DNA from: Oscillospiraceae bacterium
GTDB lineage: Bacteria; Bacillota; Clostridia; Oscillospirales; Ruminococcaceae
Direction of reading: 5' to 3'
Assembly: GCA_017394565.1 (NCBI GenBank)
Contig: JAFPXW010000216.1
Location: 1 to 14,012, forward strand
DNA: 14,012 nucleotides
Shown: piece by piece, positions 1-7,720 of the stretch
How positions within the stretch are numbered: the stretch's first letter is position 1
Layout of the letters: each line of letters begins with the position of its first letter
Made by a program: the position numbers and the translations under genes
The notes under the pieces: model-generated
The model's database searches: none
What the model was told of the DNA's origin: nothing
The model's input: only the letters and a program-made list of their open reading frames with translations

Positions 1-1
1 C

Positions 2-148
2 TGTTCCTCTTACGTCAAGGAACGGACTTCCTTCTGCATCTATAGCTAATTCCTCGCCATCCTTGAATTCCAGTGTGAAGTTTCTGTATGCTGCACTGTA
101 TCTGAAGTCCTTGATGGTAAGTGTTTCTCCTGTTTCTGCTACTTCCGC
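2..148 (-). CDS. Fragment of an unrecognised protein, both ends missing
   Basis: Read on the minus strand, this edge gives 49 stop-free codons with a protein-like composition: many Glu, Asp, Thr and Ala, and alternating hydrophobic residues, as in a beta-rich extracellular or Ig-like domain. It begins roughly AEVAETGETLTIKDF. The + strand here has stops in two frames. The frame continues past the window edge. Beyond about position 150 the + strand encodes a DNA polymerase, so this piece is opposed to, and abruptly joined to, the phage genes. I do not recognise the family; a surface or adhesin-like protein is only a guess from composition. It may be a neighbouring gene joined by rearrangement, or a chimeric sequence end. 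Confidence 0.35.
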
Positions 149-290
149 AGGAATGGAACTACTACCACATGGATCAGCGCATTAATGATCGCGGTGTTAT
201 GATCGACAAGGAGCTTGTGCAGCAGGCGATTATCTGCGATATGGCGCTATCTGAGGCTATGACGAAGAGAGCCTATGAGCTGACAGGCTT
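145..290 (+). pseudogene. Upstream, out-of-frame piece of the family A DNA polymerase gene
   Basis: This stretch reads PQEWNYYHMDQRINDRGVMI, a signature seen in the middle of phage family A DNA polymerases, between the 3'-5' exonuclease-like region and the palm. It is in the frame beginning at 145. At 289-293 the frame breaks. Restoring one base (TTG-GAAAAT instead of TTGAAAAT) continues directly as ENPNSVSQLKAWLDERG in the frame of the next entry. Upstream of 145 there is no polymerase sequence and a TAA lies at 118-120, so the N-terminal part (by comparison with the family, perhaps around 190 residues) is absent. Whether the break is a real mutation or a sequence error cannot be decided here. 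Confidence 0.75.
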
Positions 291-347
291 GAAAATCCCA
301 ATTCTGTCTCACAACTCAAGGCATGGCTTGATGAGCGAGGGATATCC

Positions 348-1538
348 GTGGACAACCTCGGCAAAAAGGATGTATCTGCGCTGATCGCTGATCTGGACAA
401 GCACAGCATCGACACAGAAGCCCTCGACATGATGAAGCTCCGCCTTCAGATGGCGAAATCCTCTGTGAAAAAGTATCAGGCGGCAGAGAGATACATCTGC
501 ACCGATGGCAGAGCGCACGGACTGTTCCAATTCTCCGGTGCCAACCGCACGCAGCGGTGGGCAGGGCGCGGCATCCAATTGCAAAATCTGCCGCAGAACC
601 ACATTGCAACGCTCGATGAAGCCCGTGATCTTGTGAAACTCGGATGCTTCGACATGATCGAGGTGCTGTACGGCAACACACCGGATATCCTGTCACAGCT
701 TATCCGCACCATGCTGATTCCGAAACCCGGCTGTGAATTCATCGTGGCAGACTTCTCTGCTATTGAGGCTCGTGTGCTTGCATGGCTTGCCGGAGAGCAG
801 TGGAGGCTTGATGCTTTCAAAGCCGGACAGGACATCTACTGTGCCTCGGCATCGCAGATGTTTGGCGTGCCTGTGGTGAAACACGGCATTAACGGCGAAC
901 TTCGGCAGAAGGGCAAAGTCGCGGAGCTTGCCTGTGGATACGGCGGCGGCAGTGGTGCGCTGATCTCTATGGGCGCACTGGATATGGGGCTGAAGGAAGA
1001 TGAACTGCCGGATATCATTTCAAGCTGGCGCGACGCTAATCCAGAAATCGTGAAATTCTGGTATGCTGTCGAGAAGGCAGCCATTGAGACCGTCAAGGAT
1101 CACAATGACAGATCGGTCGGCAGAATAGGCTTTCAGTTTTCAGCAAATACGCTGTGGATCGTGCTTCCGTCAGGACGCAGGCTTGCATATATCAAACCGA
1201 GGTTACAGCCGAACCGCTTCGGGCGTATGGCACTGACCTTTGAGGGGCTTGGTGCAAACAACAAGTGGGTGCGAGGCGAGACCTACAGCGGCAAGCTGAC
1301 GGAGAACATCACACAGGCGACTGCCCGTGACCTGCTTGCTGAAGCCATGTGGCGTATGGAGCGTGCAGGACTTGACATTGTCGGTCATGTGCATGATGAG
1401 GTCATTCTGGAAGTACCGAAGGGCAGTATCACAGTCGATGCCGTGTGCGGGATCATGAATGAAAATCCGCCGTGGTGTCCGGATGCGCCGCTGTCCGCCG
1501 CTGGGTACCTTGCCGAATCGTACTATTTCAAGGACTGA
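348..1538 (+). CDS. Family A (Pol I type) phage DNA polymerase, C-terminal polymerase domain
   Basis: Template-directed DNA synthesis for phage replication. The open frame can be read from 291 after the frameshift; 348 is the first start-type codon (GTG), with a chance GAGGG at 337-341 before it. All three palm motifs are present: motif A with DFSAIEARVLAW (metal-binding Asp codon 750-752), motif B with RQKGKVAELACGYGG (Arg codon 903-905, Lys 915-917, then the Tyr), and motif C with HVHDEVILE (HDE codons 1392-1400). The polymerase core therefore looks catalytically complete, but the protein lacks its N-terminal part and the gene is frameshifted upstream, so the copy as read is probably not fully functional. 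It is followed 39 bases later by the DUF932 gene, a usual neighbour in Firmicutes siphophages. If the frameshift is an artefact, one continuous polymerase runs from before 145 to 1538. Confidence 0.88.
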   Translation: MDNLGKKDVSALIADLDKHSIDTEALDMMKLRLQMAKSSVKKYQAAERYICTDGRAHGLFQFSGANRTQRWAGRGIQLQNLPQNHIATLDEARDLVKLGCFDMIEVLYGNTPDILSQLIRTMLIPKPGCEFIVADFSAIEARVLAWLAGEQWRLDAFKAGQDIYCASASQMFGVPVVKHGINGELRQKGKVAELACGYGGGSGALISMGALDMGLKEDELPDIISSWRDANPEIVKFWYAVEKAAIETVKDHNDRSVGRIGFQFSANTLWIVLPSGRRLAYIKPRLQPNRFGRMALTFEGLGANNKWVRGETYSGKLTENITQATARDLLAEAMWRMERAGLDIVGHVHDEVILEVPKGSITVDAVCGIMNENPPWCPDAPLSAAGYLAESYYFKD

Positions 1539-1577
1539 TAACGGCTATTTTACGATAATAACAAGGAGGAAGATCAC

Positions 1578-2645
1578 ATGAAACAAGGCAGATCATTACC
1601 GGAGGTGCTGACGGAGCTTCAGCGTCAGAACGCAGCGAAGCAGGACTATATCAGTCCGGCGCAGGCATTTCACCTTGCCGATGACGGCAGCACCTTCGAG
1701 ATGACGCATCTAAACACCGGCGCACAGGAGGTTTTCGGCACGACCGACCTCTTTCACAGACAGATCGGCAGTGCGCTGAATATCCCGGCTAAGTATTATG
1801 ATCTCATGCGGAAGGAAAAGCCGGAGCTTCTGGCGCAGAACGTCAACGCATGGTTTGGCAGCCGTGAGCAGTCCTACATGGTACGCTCTATGGATTTCGG
1901 CAGCGGCAGAGTTGCTCGTGCGCTGCTTTCCGACCGCTACCGCCGCATCGACAATCTGGAGGTCGCATCCGCTGTCCTGCCGCTTTTCGCCGGCAAGGAG
2001 GAGATGGAGGTCGTTAGCTGTGCCGTAACTGATACAATGTTGGCGATTAAGATCGTAAATCATCGACTGGAAGCGCAAGTCGTTCCCGGCGATTATGTGC
2101 AGGCCGGTGTTGTCATCCGCAATTCGGAGGTCGGTCTCGGCGCTGTCTCGGTACAGCCGCTGGTATACCGTTTGGTATGTTCCAATGGTGCTATCGTAAA
2201 TGACTTCGGAGAGCGAAAGTCCCATGTTGGCAGACAGGTGAAGGCTCTGGAAGATAGTTTCGATGTGTACACCGATGCTACGCTCAAAGCTGAAGATGAT
2301 GTGTTCCTCATGAAAATGAAGGACGCAACCCTCGCCGCTATTGAGGAGGCACGTTTCGCACAGATTGTCGGTCGCCTGCAGGATGCAACCCACGCTCGTA
2401 TCACAGGGCGTGTGCAGGATGTCATCGAGCTGACCGGCAAGGCGTATGACCTCAATCAGCCGGAGCAGGACAGCATTCTCAATTATCTGATTCAGGGCGG
2501 CGATCTCTCCCTCTACGGTCTCAGCAATGCCATCACACGCGCTTCGCAGGATGTAGAGTCCTACGACAGAGCGACTGCGTTAGAGGGCATCGGATGGCAG
2601 GTGGCTACTATGACAAGAAATCAGTGGGAGGAAATCAATGCATGA
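1578..2645 (+). CDS. DUF932 / TIGR03299 phage-plasmid protein
   Basis: A 355-residue protein of the DUF932 family (phage/plasmid-like TIGR03299), common in early regions of phages and on conjugative elements; its molecular role is not established. Typical features are the middle stretch SMDFGSGRVARALLSDRYRR, where a changeable phage-specific protein meets the RALLSDRYR-type motif, followed by PLVYRLVCSNGA and a C-terminal helical part. Start ATG 1578 is supported by AAGGAGGA at 1563-1570, seven bases upstream. The length is normal for the family. The stop overlaps the next gene's start (ATGA at 2642-2645), so translation of the two is probably coupled. Its position between polymerase and nuclease/helicase genes suggests an accessory role in replication or recombination, which is inference. 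Confidence 0.88.
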   Translation: MKQGRSLPEVLTELQRQNAAKQDYISPAQAFHLADDGSTFEMTHLNTGAQEVFGTTDLFHRQIGSALNIPAKYYDLMRKEKPELLAQNVNAWFGSREQSYMVRSMDFGSGRVARALLSDRYRRIDNLEVASAVLPLFAGKEEMEVVSCAVTDTMLAIKIVNHRLEAQVVPGDYVQAGVVIRNSEVGLGAVSVQPLVYRLVCSNGAIVNDFGERKSHVGRQVKALEDSFDVYTDATLKAEDDVFLMKMKDATLAAIEEARFAQIVGRLQDATHARITGRVQDVIELTGKAYDLNQPEQDSILNYLIQGGDLSLYGLSNAITRASQDVESYDRATALEGIGWQVATMTRNQWEEINA

Positions 2646-2875
2646 GCAGAACTTGGAAAGACAGACGCGGGTATAAGACCAAACGCCGACACCGTTCGTA
2701 TACCACATCGGATTATGAGAACCGCACCCGCGGAGGTTACGAGGACTATGACCACAGCGATCAGGAGCTGTATGTTGACGATCAGTGCTGCGAGAACTGC
2801 CGCTACCGCTACAATTGTCACCATACGCCGTTTCCATCCGGATGGTGCGAATACTGGAAGGGCGGCGATGTATGA
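2642..2875 (+). CDS. Small basic/Cys-rich phage protein, possible zinc knuckle
   Basis: A 77-residue protein. The first 35 residues are rich in Arg, Lys and Tyr, the middle is acidic, and the C-terminus holds a Cys cluster (C49, C50, C53, C59, C69) with His60 and His61 and a GWC motif, which could bind zinc. The start at 2642 is preferred over in-frame 2594, which lies inside DUF932: GGGAGGA at 2626-2632 is nine bases upstream and the ATGA overlap is typical of this block. The out-of-frame ATG at 2638 opens only a 12-codon frame. It overlaps the VRR-NUC start by four bases. No function is recognised; similar small CxxC...GxC proteins are frequent in Clostridia phages. Compare the GWC-containing protein at 11163. 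Confidence 0.7.
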   Translation: MSRTWKDRRGYKTKRRHRSYTTSDYENRTRGGYEDYDHSDQELYVDDQCCENCRYRYNCHHTPFPSGWCEYWKGGDV

Positions 2876-3324
2876 GGGAATATGTTGTCGAGAACGAGTT
2901 TGTCAAAGCGGTTCGTAAGGCTGGTGGCGTGGCATACAAGCTGACGAGTCAAACCGCAAATGGACTGCCGGACAGACTCGTTCTGTTCCCGGCGGCAAAG
3001 ACGATATTCGTGGAGCTGAAAGCGCCGGGGAAGATGATGCGGCCTCTTCAGCGTAAAAGACGGTATCAGCTTATGAAGCTCGGCTTTCCTGTTCTCTGCA
3101 TTGACAGGATGCCGCAGATCAGACCGTTTATCACAGCGGCGCTGTCATGGACACCCGGTGAGTTATTTCCGGAGGGCATCGGCGCAAGGATTCCTGATTT
3201 GGAGATTACTACGCTGCCGTCAGAACATTCTGACCTTGATGACTTCGGTGAAACGCTTGAACCCATTGATCCGGAGGACTTGATGGGCTTCTATGAACTT
3301 GACGAGGACGGTGATGATGCTTGA
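2872..3324 (+). CDS. VRR-NUC domain nuclease
   Basis: A 150-residue protein with a VRR-NUC fold (PD-(D/E)xK superfamily), expected to cut DNA, probably structured intermediates in phage replication or recombination. The visible motif set is complete in the first 60 residues: Glu7/Glu9 in the N-terminal helix, GLPDR with Asp34, VELKAPG with Glu48 and Lys50, and Gln60. Residues after about 95 form an acidic tail unlike the minimal VRR-NUC domain; its role is unknown. Start ATG 2872 sits in the stop codon of the previous gene (ATGA) with GGAAGGG at 2856-2862; the longer in-frame start at 2785 would read through the neighbour's coding region. It overlaps the helicase start. A VRR-NUC next to a SNF2 helicase is a common pair in Firmicutes prophages and suggests joint action. 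Confidence 0.92.
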   Translation: MREYVVENEFVKAVRKAGGVAYKLTSQTANGLPDRLVLFPAAKTIFVELKAPGKMMRPLQRKRRYQLMKLGFPVLCIDRMPQIRPFITAALSWTPGELFPEGIGARIPDLEITTLPSEHSDLDDFGETLEPIDPEDLMGFYELDEDGDDA

Positions 3325-4691
3325 AATTTGTACCGCACGACTACCAAAGTTACTGTATTGAGTATATCAAGACACACATCATTTCCGCCCTATTCCTCGA
3401 CATGGGACTTGGAAAGACGGCAGTTACGCTCACGGCACTCCGTGATCTCATGTTTGATGAGCTGAAAGTGTCGAAGGTTCTCGTCATCGCCCCGCTTCGT
3501 GTCGCCCGTGACACATGGCCTTCGGAGGTGAAGAAGTGGGACCACCTGACCGAACTTGAAATCTCCGTCATTGTCGGCTCTGCGAAGGAGCGTACCGCAG
3601 CGGTGAATCACAACGCTTTCATCTACATCGTCAACCGCGAGAACGTGAAATGGCTTGTCGAGTATTACGAGAAGAATGGTCTCCGCTGGGACTTTGACAT
3701 GATCGTCATTGATGAGTTGTCCAGTTTCAAAAACTACCAGTCTCAGCGTTTCAAATGGCTGCGTAAGGTACGTCCGTTTGTAAAGCGATGGGTAGGGCTT
3801 ACAGGAACACCGACCTCCAACGGTCTGATGGACTTATGGGCGGAGATCGGTATCCTTGACGGCGGTGAGAGGCTCGGACGGTTTATCGGGCGCTTTCGGG
3901 AGTCTTATTTCAAGCCGAGCAGCATGAACCCAAGCACTGGTGTGGTCTTCAGTTATACACCACGCCCCGGCGCAGAGGAGCAGATCTATAACAAGATTTC
4001 CGACATCACGATTTCCATGAAGGCTCTCGACTATCTGGATATGCCGGAATGCGTATATGTGAACCATGAGGTGGAGATGAATGCCGCCGAACGCAAGCTG
4101 TACGATCAGCTAAAGCATGATCTCATTATCCCATTGGAGGACGGCGACATTGATGCGGCGAATGCAGCGAGTCTCAGTAATAAGTTGCTTCAAATGGCAA
4201 ATGGCGCAGTCTATGACGAAAACAAGGAAGCCCGTGTCATTCATCAGCGCAAGCTCGAAATGCTGGAAGATCTCATCGAATCCGCAAACGGACAACCTGT
4301 GCTGATTGGCTACTGGTTCAAGCATGACCGTACTCGCATTGTGGAGTATCTGAATGCCTGCGACTACAGCCCTCGTGACATCAAGGACTCCGATGACATC
4401 ACAGACTGGAACAACAGCAATATCCCCGTTGCACTTATACACCCTGCATCGGCAGGACATGGACTCAATATTCAGTCCGGCGGTCACATCATGATCTGGT
4501 TTGGACTGACATGGAGCTTGGAACTGTATCAGCAGACCAACGCCCGCTTGTGGCGGCAGGGGCAGCAGCACACGGTCACCATTCATCATATCGTCTGCAA
4601 GGATACAGTCGATGAAGATGTTTTGTCTGCACTCGCTAATAAGGATGTCACGCAGGAAAAGTTGATCGCAGCAGTAAAAGCCCGTCTTTAA
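3321..4691 (+). CDS. SNF2-type DEAD/DEAH-box DNA helicase
   Basis: A 456-residue superfamily 2 ATPase of the SNF2/Rad54-like phage type, expected to translocate on or remodel DNA using ATP. In order: Walker A LDMGLGKT (26-33), motif Ia region with IAPLRVARDTW (56-66), DEAH-type box DELS (131-134), motif III LTGTPTSNG (160-168), and near the C-terminus motif VI QQTNARLWRQGQ with its arginine finger. The length matches phage members, which lack the large insertions of eukaryotic remodellers. The only suitable start is TTG 3321, overlapping the VRR-NUC stop (TTGA); the nearby ATGs at 3314 and 3317 are out of frame. Translation likely depends on coupling to the upstream gene. A 111-base gap with repeats follows. 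Confidence 0.93.
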   Translation: MKFVPHDYQSYCIEYIKTHIISALFLDMGLGKTAVTLTALRDLMFDELKVSKVLVIAPLRVARDTWPSEVKKWDHLTELEISVIVGSAKERTAAVNHNAFIYIVNRENVKWLVEYYEKNGLRWDFDMIVIDELSSFKNYQSQRFKWLRKVRPFVKRWVGLTGTPTSNGLMDLWAEIGILDGGERLGRFIGRFRESYFKPSSMNPSTGVVFSYTPRPGAEEQIYNKISDITISMKALDYLDMPECVYVNHEVEMNAAERKLYDQLKHDLIIPLEDGDIDAANAASLSNKLLQMANGAVYDENKEARVIHQRKLEMLEDLIESANGQPVLIGYWFKHDRTRIVEYLNACDYSPRDIKDSDDITDWNNSNIPVALIHPASAGHGLNIQSGGHIMIWFGLTWSLELYQQTNARLWRQGQQHTVTIHHIVCKDTVDEDVLSALANKDVTQEKLIAAVKARL

Positions 4692-4716
4692 AAAGGCGAC
4701 AATTTGACGACAAAAA

Positions 4717-4763
4717 GGTAACGCCGCAAATATTACAATAAATGCTGCAAAACGGTAACGCCG
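4717..4763 (+). repeat. Two copies of GGTAACGCCG before the PemK-like gene, possible operator
   Basis: GGTAACGCCG occurs at 4717-4726 and 4754-4763, 37 bases apart. The second copy lies in the imperfect palindrome AACGGTAACGCCGTT (4751-4765). A TTGACG at 4704-4709 could be a -35 element, but no good -10 stands at normal spacing (AAATAT at 4728-4733 matches only three of six bases). The repeats fall in the only sizeable gap between the helicase and the PemK-like gene, so they may bind a regulator of the 4803-7720 transcript. This is inference from position. Confidence 0.4.
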
Positions 4764-4802
4764 TTATAAGTCCGTTTCTACTACCCACGGAGGTGAAAAT
4801 CT

Positions 4803-5300
4803 ATGGCTCGAAAGAACAACCGCATGAAAACCGAATACCACAGAGGGCTCGGCTTTGATCCGAGGAAATATACCACACCCGCACCGCGTTCATATACGCA
4901 TCTCATCGCCCCTGACCGCACACCGCAGCGCGGAGACATCTGGTTCGCCAACCTCGGTACGCATCCCAATTCCAGTGTGCAGTCCGGCACTCGCCCCGTT
5001 GTTATTATCTCTAACAACATCGGCAACGCTCACGCTGACACCGTCAACGTGATCCCAATGACCAAGCATCTGAAGAAGCCGGAGCTGCCGTGCCATACAC
5101 AGCTTGATCCGTTCAGCGTCGCCGGCGGCAGTCAGCTTCTTGCGCCGTCAATGGTTCTGGCGGAGCAGCTCACCACCATCAGCAAGTATGCGCTGAGAAC
5201 TTATGCAGGGCATATCTCTGATGACGAGGCTATGAACCGCATCGAGACCGCTGTGCTGTCGCAGTTTGCATTGGAAAGGAGTGCTGCTGAATGCCTGTAA
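4803..5300 (+). CDS. PemK/MazF-like protein (type II toxin family ribonuclease)
   Basis: A 165-residue protein of the PemK/MazF family, whose members cut single-stranded RNA at short sequence motifs and slow translation. The family core starts at RGDIWFANLG (43-52), followed by SGTRPVVIISNN with the key Arg64, VNVIPMTKHLKK, and a C-terminal LLAPSMVLAEQLTTISK stretch. The first 42 residues are an extra basic segment, so it is longer than the usual 110-120 residues. The start is supported by GGAGGTG at 4789-4795. No antitoxin gene is visible upstream; the neighbours are helicase and primase. It overlaps the primase gene by ten bases, so the two are co-expressed. It may act on host mRNA during infection, be a solitary addiction module, or have lost toxicity; the sequence does not decide. 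Confidence 0.88.
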   Translation: MARKNNRMKTEYHRGLGFDPRKYTTPAPRSYTHLIAPDRTPQRGDIWFANLGTHPNSSVQSGTRPVVIISNNIGNAHADTVNVIPMTKHLKKPELPCHTQLDPFSVAGGSQLLAPSMVLAEQLTTISKYALRTYAGHISDDEAMNRIETAVLSQFALERSAAECL

Positions 5301-7720
5301 ATTTCGTGAATATCCCGGATGTGCTGAAGCAGACGGCATCCTTCTGCGTCTGGAAGATGGAGAAGCGCAGCGGCAGACCGACCAAAGTGCCGTATAACCC
5401 GCGCACAGGAGCAATGGCGAGAACCAATGATCCGAGTACCTTTGCAGACTTCAACACAGCCATGAAGTCCTACGCTATCGGCGGATGGGTCGGCATCGGC
5501 TACAGAGTCTCCGAGGGCATCGGCGCAATCGACATCGACCACTGTATCCGTGATGACGGCAGTCTCAATGATGTCGCTGCGTCCATCCTCGGTATCTTCC
5601 CCGATGTGTATTTTGAAAAATCGCCTTCAGGTACGGGCTTGCGCGGCTTTTTCAAGCTCTCCCCGGACTTCGCCTATGATAAGACCGTGTATTATATCAA
5701 CAACCGAAAGCACGGTCTTGAGGTCTATCTTCCCGGCGTGACTAACCGTTTCGTGACCGTCACCGGCGATATGTTCCGCAACGGAGCTGTTACCCGAAAT
5801 GACGATGCTCTGCGCACACTGCTTGACACCTTCATGAAGCGCAGTGCCCGTGTATCTTCTAAAACTGTCGAACCTGCATCGTACCTCGATGATGACGGTG
5901 TCATCGCTCATGCATCTGCATCGGAATCCGGCGACAAGTTCAAGGCGCTCTATGCCGGTAACTGGGAGGAAGGCTACGATTCGCAGTCTGATGCGGATAT
6001 GGCACTTGTCTCCATTCTTGCATTCTGGTGCGGCAATGTCGAGGAGCAGATCGACCGCATCTTCCGCACGTCCGGTCTCATGCGTGACAAATGGGATCGT
6101 ATGACCGGCGACAGCACCTACGGTCAGATCACAATCAGAAATGCTGTATCCACAAATTCCGAGATCTACACGCCTATCGCAGATTCCTCTGCCGAGGATG
6201 ACTTTGAAGCACTGGATGACGAGGAAGAAGCGGAGGTGCTGACCTTCGAGCCTGACCTCTCCCACATCACCCTCACCATCGAGGAAATGCGCCCGCATAC
6301 AAAGCCCCGCTATCAGCGTGACGAGATCGGCATCGGTTATGCCTTTGCGGACTACTTCAAGCCCATCGCTCGTTTTGATCGTGAGCGCGGCATCTGGTAT
6401 GTCTATGACGGCAAGGTCTGGCAGCCGGATGAAAATGCCCTCGCCGTGGCAGAGCTTGCGAAGATACTCGCTGATCGGCTGTATTCTTTTGCACTCCAGA
6501 TCACAGACGAGGACACCCGCAACCGCTACATCAAGCGTGTGCAGAAGCTCCAAATGCGCAAAAACCGCCGCACGATGATCGAGGATGCGAAGTCTGTCTA
6601 TCCGGTATCCCACACTGTTTTTGACCGCAATACCGATCTCTTCAACTGTCAGAACGGCACGCTGAACCTCACCACAGGTGAATTCCGTCCGCATGATCCT
6701 GCGGATTTTCTGACCATGATGTCGGGCATCACCTACGATCCCGATGCGACCTGTCCTCGTTGGGAGCAGTTCATCTCCGAAGTGATGATGAATGATGCCG
6801 ACCTCGCTCTATATTTGCAGAAGGCACTCGGATATGCGCTGACCGGAGACACATCACTGGAATGCCTGTTCATCCTCTACGGTGCAACTTCCCGTAACGG
6901 CAAGGGTACCACAATGGAGACATTCCTCAAAATCATGGGCGACTACGGCAAAACCTCCAATCCGGAGATGCTGTCTACGAAATTCGGCAACACCAATGCC
7001 TCCGGACCGTCTGAGGAGATCGCCCGCCTTGCAGGTGTCCGTTTTGTCAATATCTCCGAGCCGGAAAAGAAAATCACCTTCAACGCAGCTCTTGTCAAGC
7101 GTATGACGGGTAATGATACGCTGAATGCGCGTTTCCTGCATGAAAATTCCTTCGACTTCCGTCCGAACTTCAAGATCTTCATCAACACCAACTACAAGCC
7201 GTCTGTATCGGATATGACACTGTTTTACTCCAACCGTCTGAAGCTCATCCCGTTCAAGCGCCATTTTGAGGAGCATGAGCAGGACAAAGGTCTCAAGGCG
7301 TTTTTCGCCGCACCGGAGATCCAGTCTGCGATCTTTAACTGGTGCTATGAGGGATACAAGCTGTTCCGCAAGCAGGGACTCGATGATCCGACCGCTGTGT
7401 CCGATGCTACGAGAGAATATCAGGAGGAGTCTGACCGCATCGGGCAGTTTGTAGCGGCATGGCTTGTGGAAGGTGAAGCCTTCGAGGTGCGAACCTCCGC
7501 GGTGTACAAGCTGTACGGCGAGTGGTGCGATAAGTACGGCTACCGCAAGGAAAACAGCACCAACTTCAATAACGCGATCCAGCGCTTCTTCCCTATTGTG
7601 CGAAAGCGTCCGAGCGATGGCAGCGGTGCGCAGAAAACGACAATGCTGGTGGGCTGTCGTTTCTTGGAGCATGAGAACGGCGAAGTAGATGAGGTGGAGG
7701 AATTTGCTGCTTTGGAGTGA
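5291..7720 (+). CDS. Phage primase-polymerase / D5-type SF3 helicase fusion
   Basis: An 809-residue replication protein combining an N-terminal archaeo-eukaryotic-type primase-polymerase domain and a C-terminal P4/D5-like superfamily 3 helicase, as in NrS-1-like and P4-family primases. N-terminal: VPYNPRTG (33-40), metal-binding AIDIDHC (Asp81, Asp83) and SPSGTGLRGFF (111-121). Helicase: Walker A GATSRNGKGT (531-540, Lys538), motif B with VNISEPEKK (Glu590), motif C with FINTNYKP (Asn632, Asn634). The C-terminal 100 residues resemble a winged-helix DNA-binding part. It likely primes synthesis, unwinds DNA and may recognise the origin. ATG 5291 has AAAGGAG at 5275-5281 and overlaps the PemK-like gene. 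The position where many such enzymes have His in SGxGxH is Arg118 here; this may be a subfamily trait. A candidate origin follows the stop. Confidence 0.93.
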   Translation: MPVNFVNIPDVLKQTASFCVWKMEKRSGRPTKVPYNPRTGAMARTNDPSTFADFNTAMKSYAIGGWVGIGYRVSEGIGAIDIDHCIRDDGSLNDVAASILGIFPDVYFEKSPSGTGLRGFFKLSPDFAYDKTVYYINNRKHGLEVYLPGVTNRFVTVTGDMFRNGAVTRNDDALRTLLDTFMKRSARVSSKTVEPASYLDDDGVIAHASASESGDKFKALYAGNWEEGYDSQSDADMALVSILAFWCGNVEEQIDRIFRTSGLMRDKWDRMTGDSTYGQITIRNAVSTNSEIYTPIADSSAEDDFEALDDEEEAEVLTFEPDLSHITLTIEEMRPHTKPRYQRDEIGIGYAFADYFKPIARFDRERGIWYVYDGKVWQPDENALAVAELAKILADRLYSFALQITDEDTRNRYIKRVQKLQMRKNRRTMIEDAKSVYPVSHTVFDRNTDLFNCQNGTLNLTTGEFRPHDPADFLTMMSGITYDPDATCPRWEQFISEVMMNDADLALYLQKALGYALTGDTSLECLFILYGATSRNGKGTTMETFLKIMGDYGKTSNPEMLSTKFGNTNASGPSEEIARLAGVRFVNISEPEKKITFNAALVKRMTGNDTLNARFLHENSFDFRPNFKIFINTNYKPSVSDMTLFYSNRLKLIPFKRHFEEHEQDKGLKAFFAAPEIQSAIFNWCYEGYKLFRKQGLDDPTAVSDATREYQEESDRIGQFVAAWLVEGEAFEVRTSAVYKLYGEWCDKYGYRKENSTNFNNAIQRFFPIVRKRPSDGSGAQKTTMLVGCRFLEHENGEVDEVEEFAALE

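Noticed and set aside
289..297. Programmed -1 frameshift in the polymerase
   Set aside because: No slippery heptamer of the X XXY YYZ type; the AAAA run is not positioned to re-pair tRNAs in the needed frame.
121..384. Start of the polymerase at GTG 121
   Set aside because: The first ten residues do not match the family and have no ribosome binding site; the polymerase sequence starts about 145.
5627..6694. Minus-strand open frame of 355 codons
   Set aside because: Antisense to the primase-helicase gene, with no ribosome binding site or domain.
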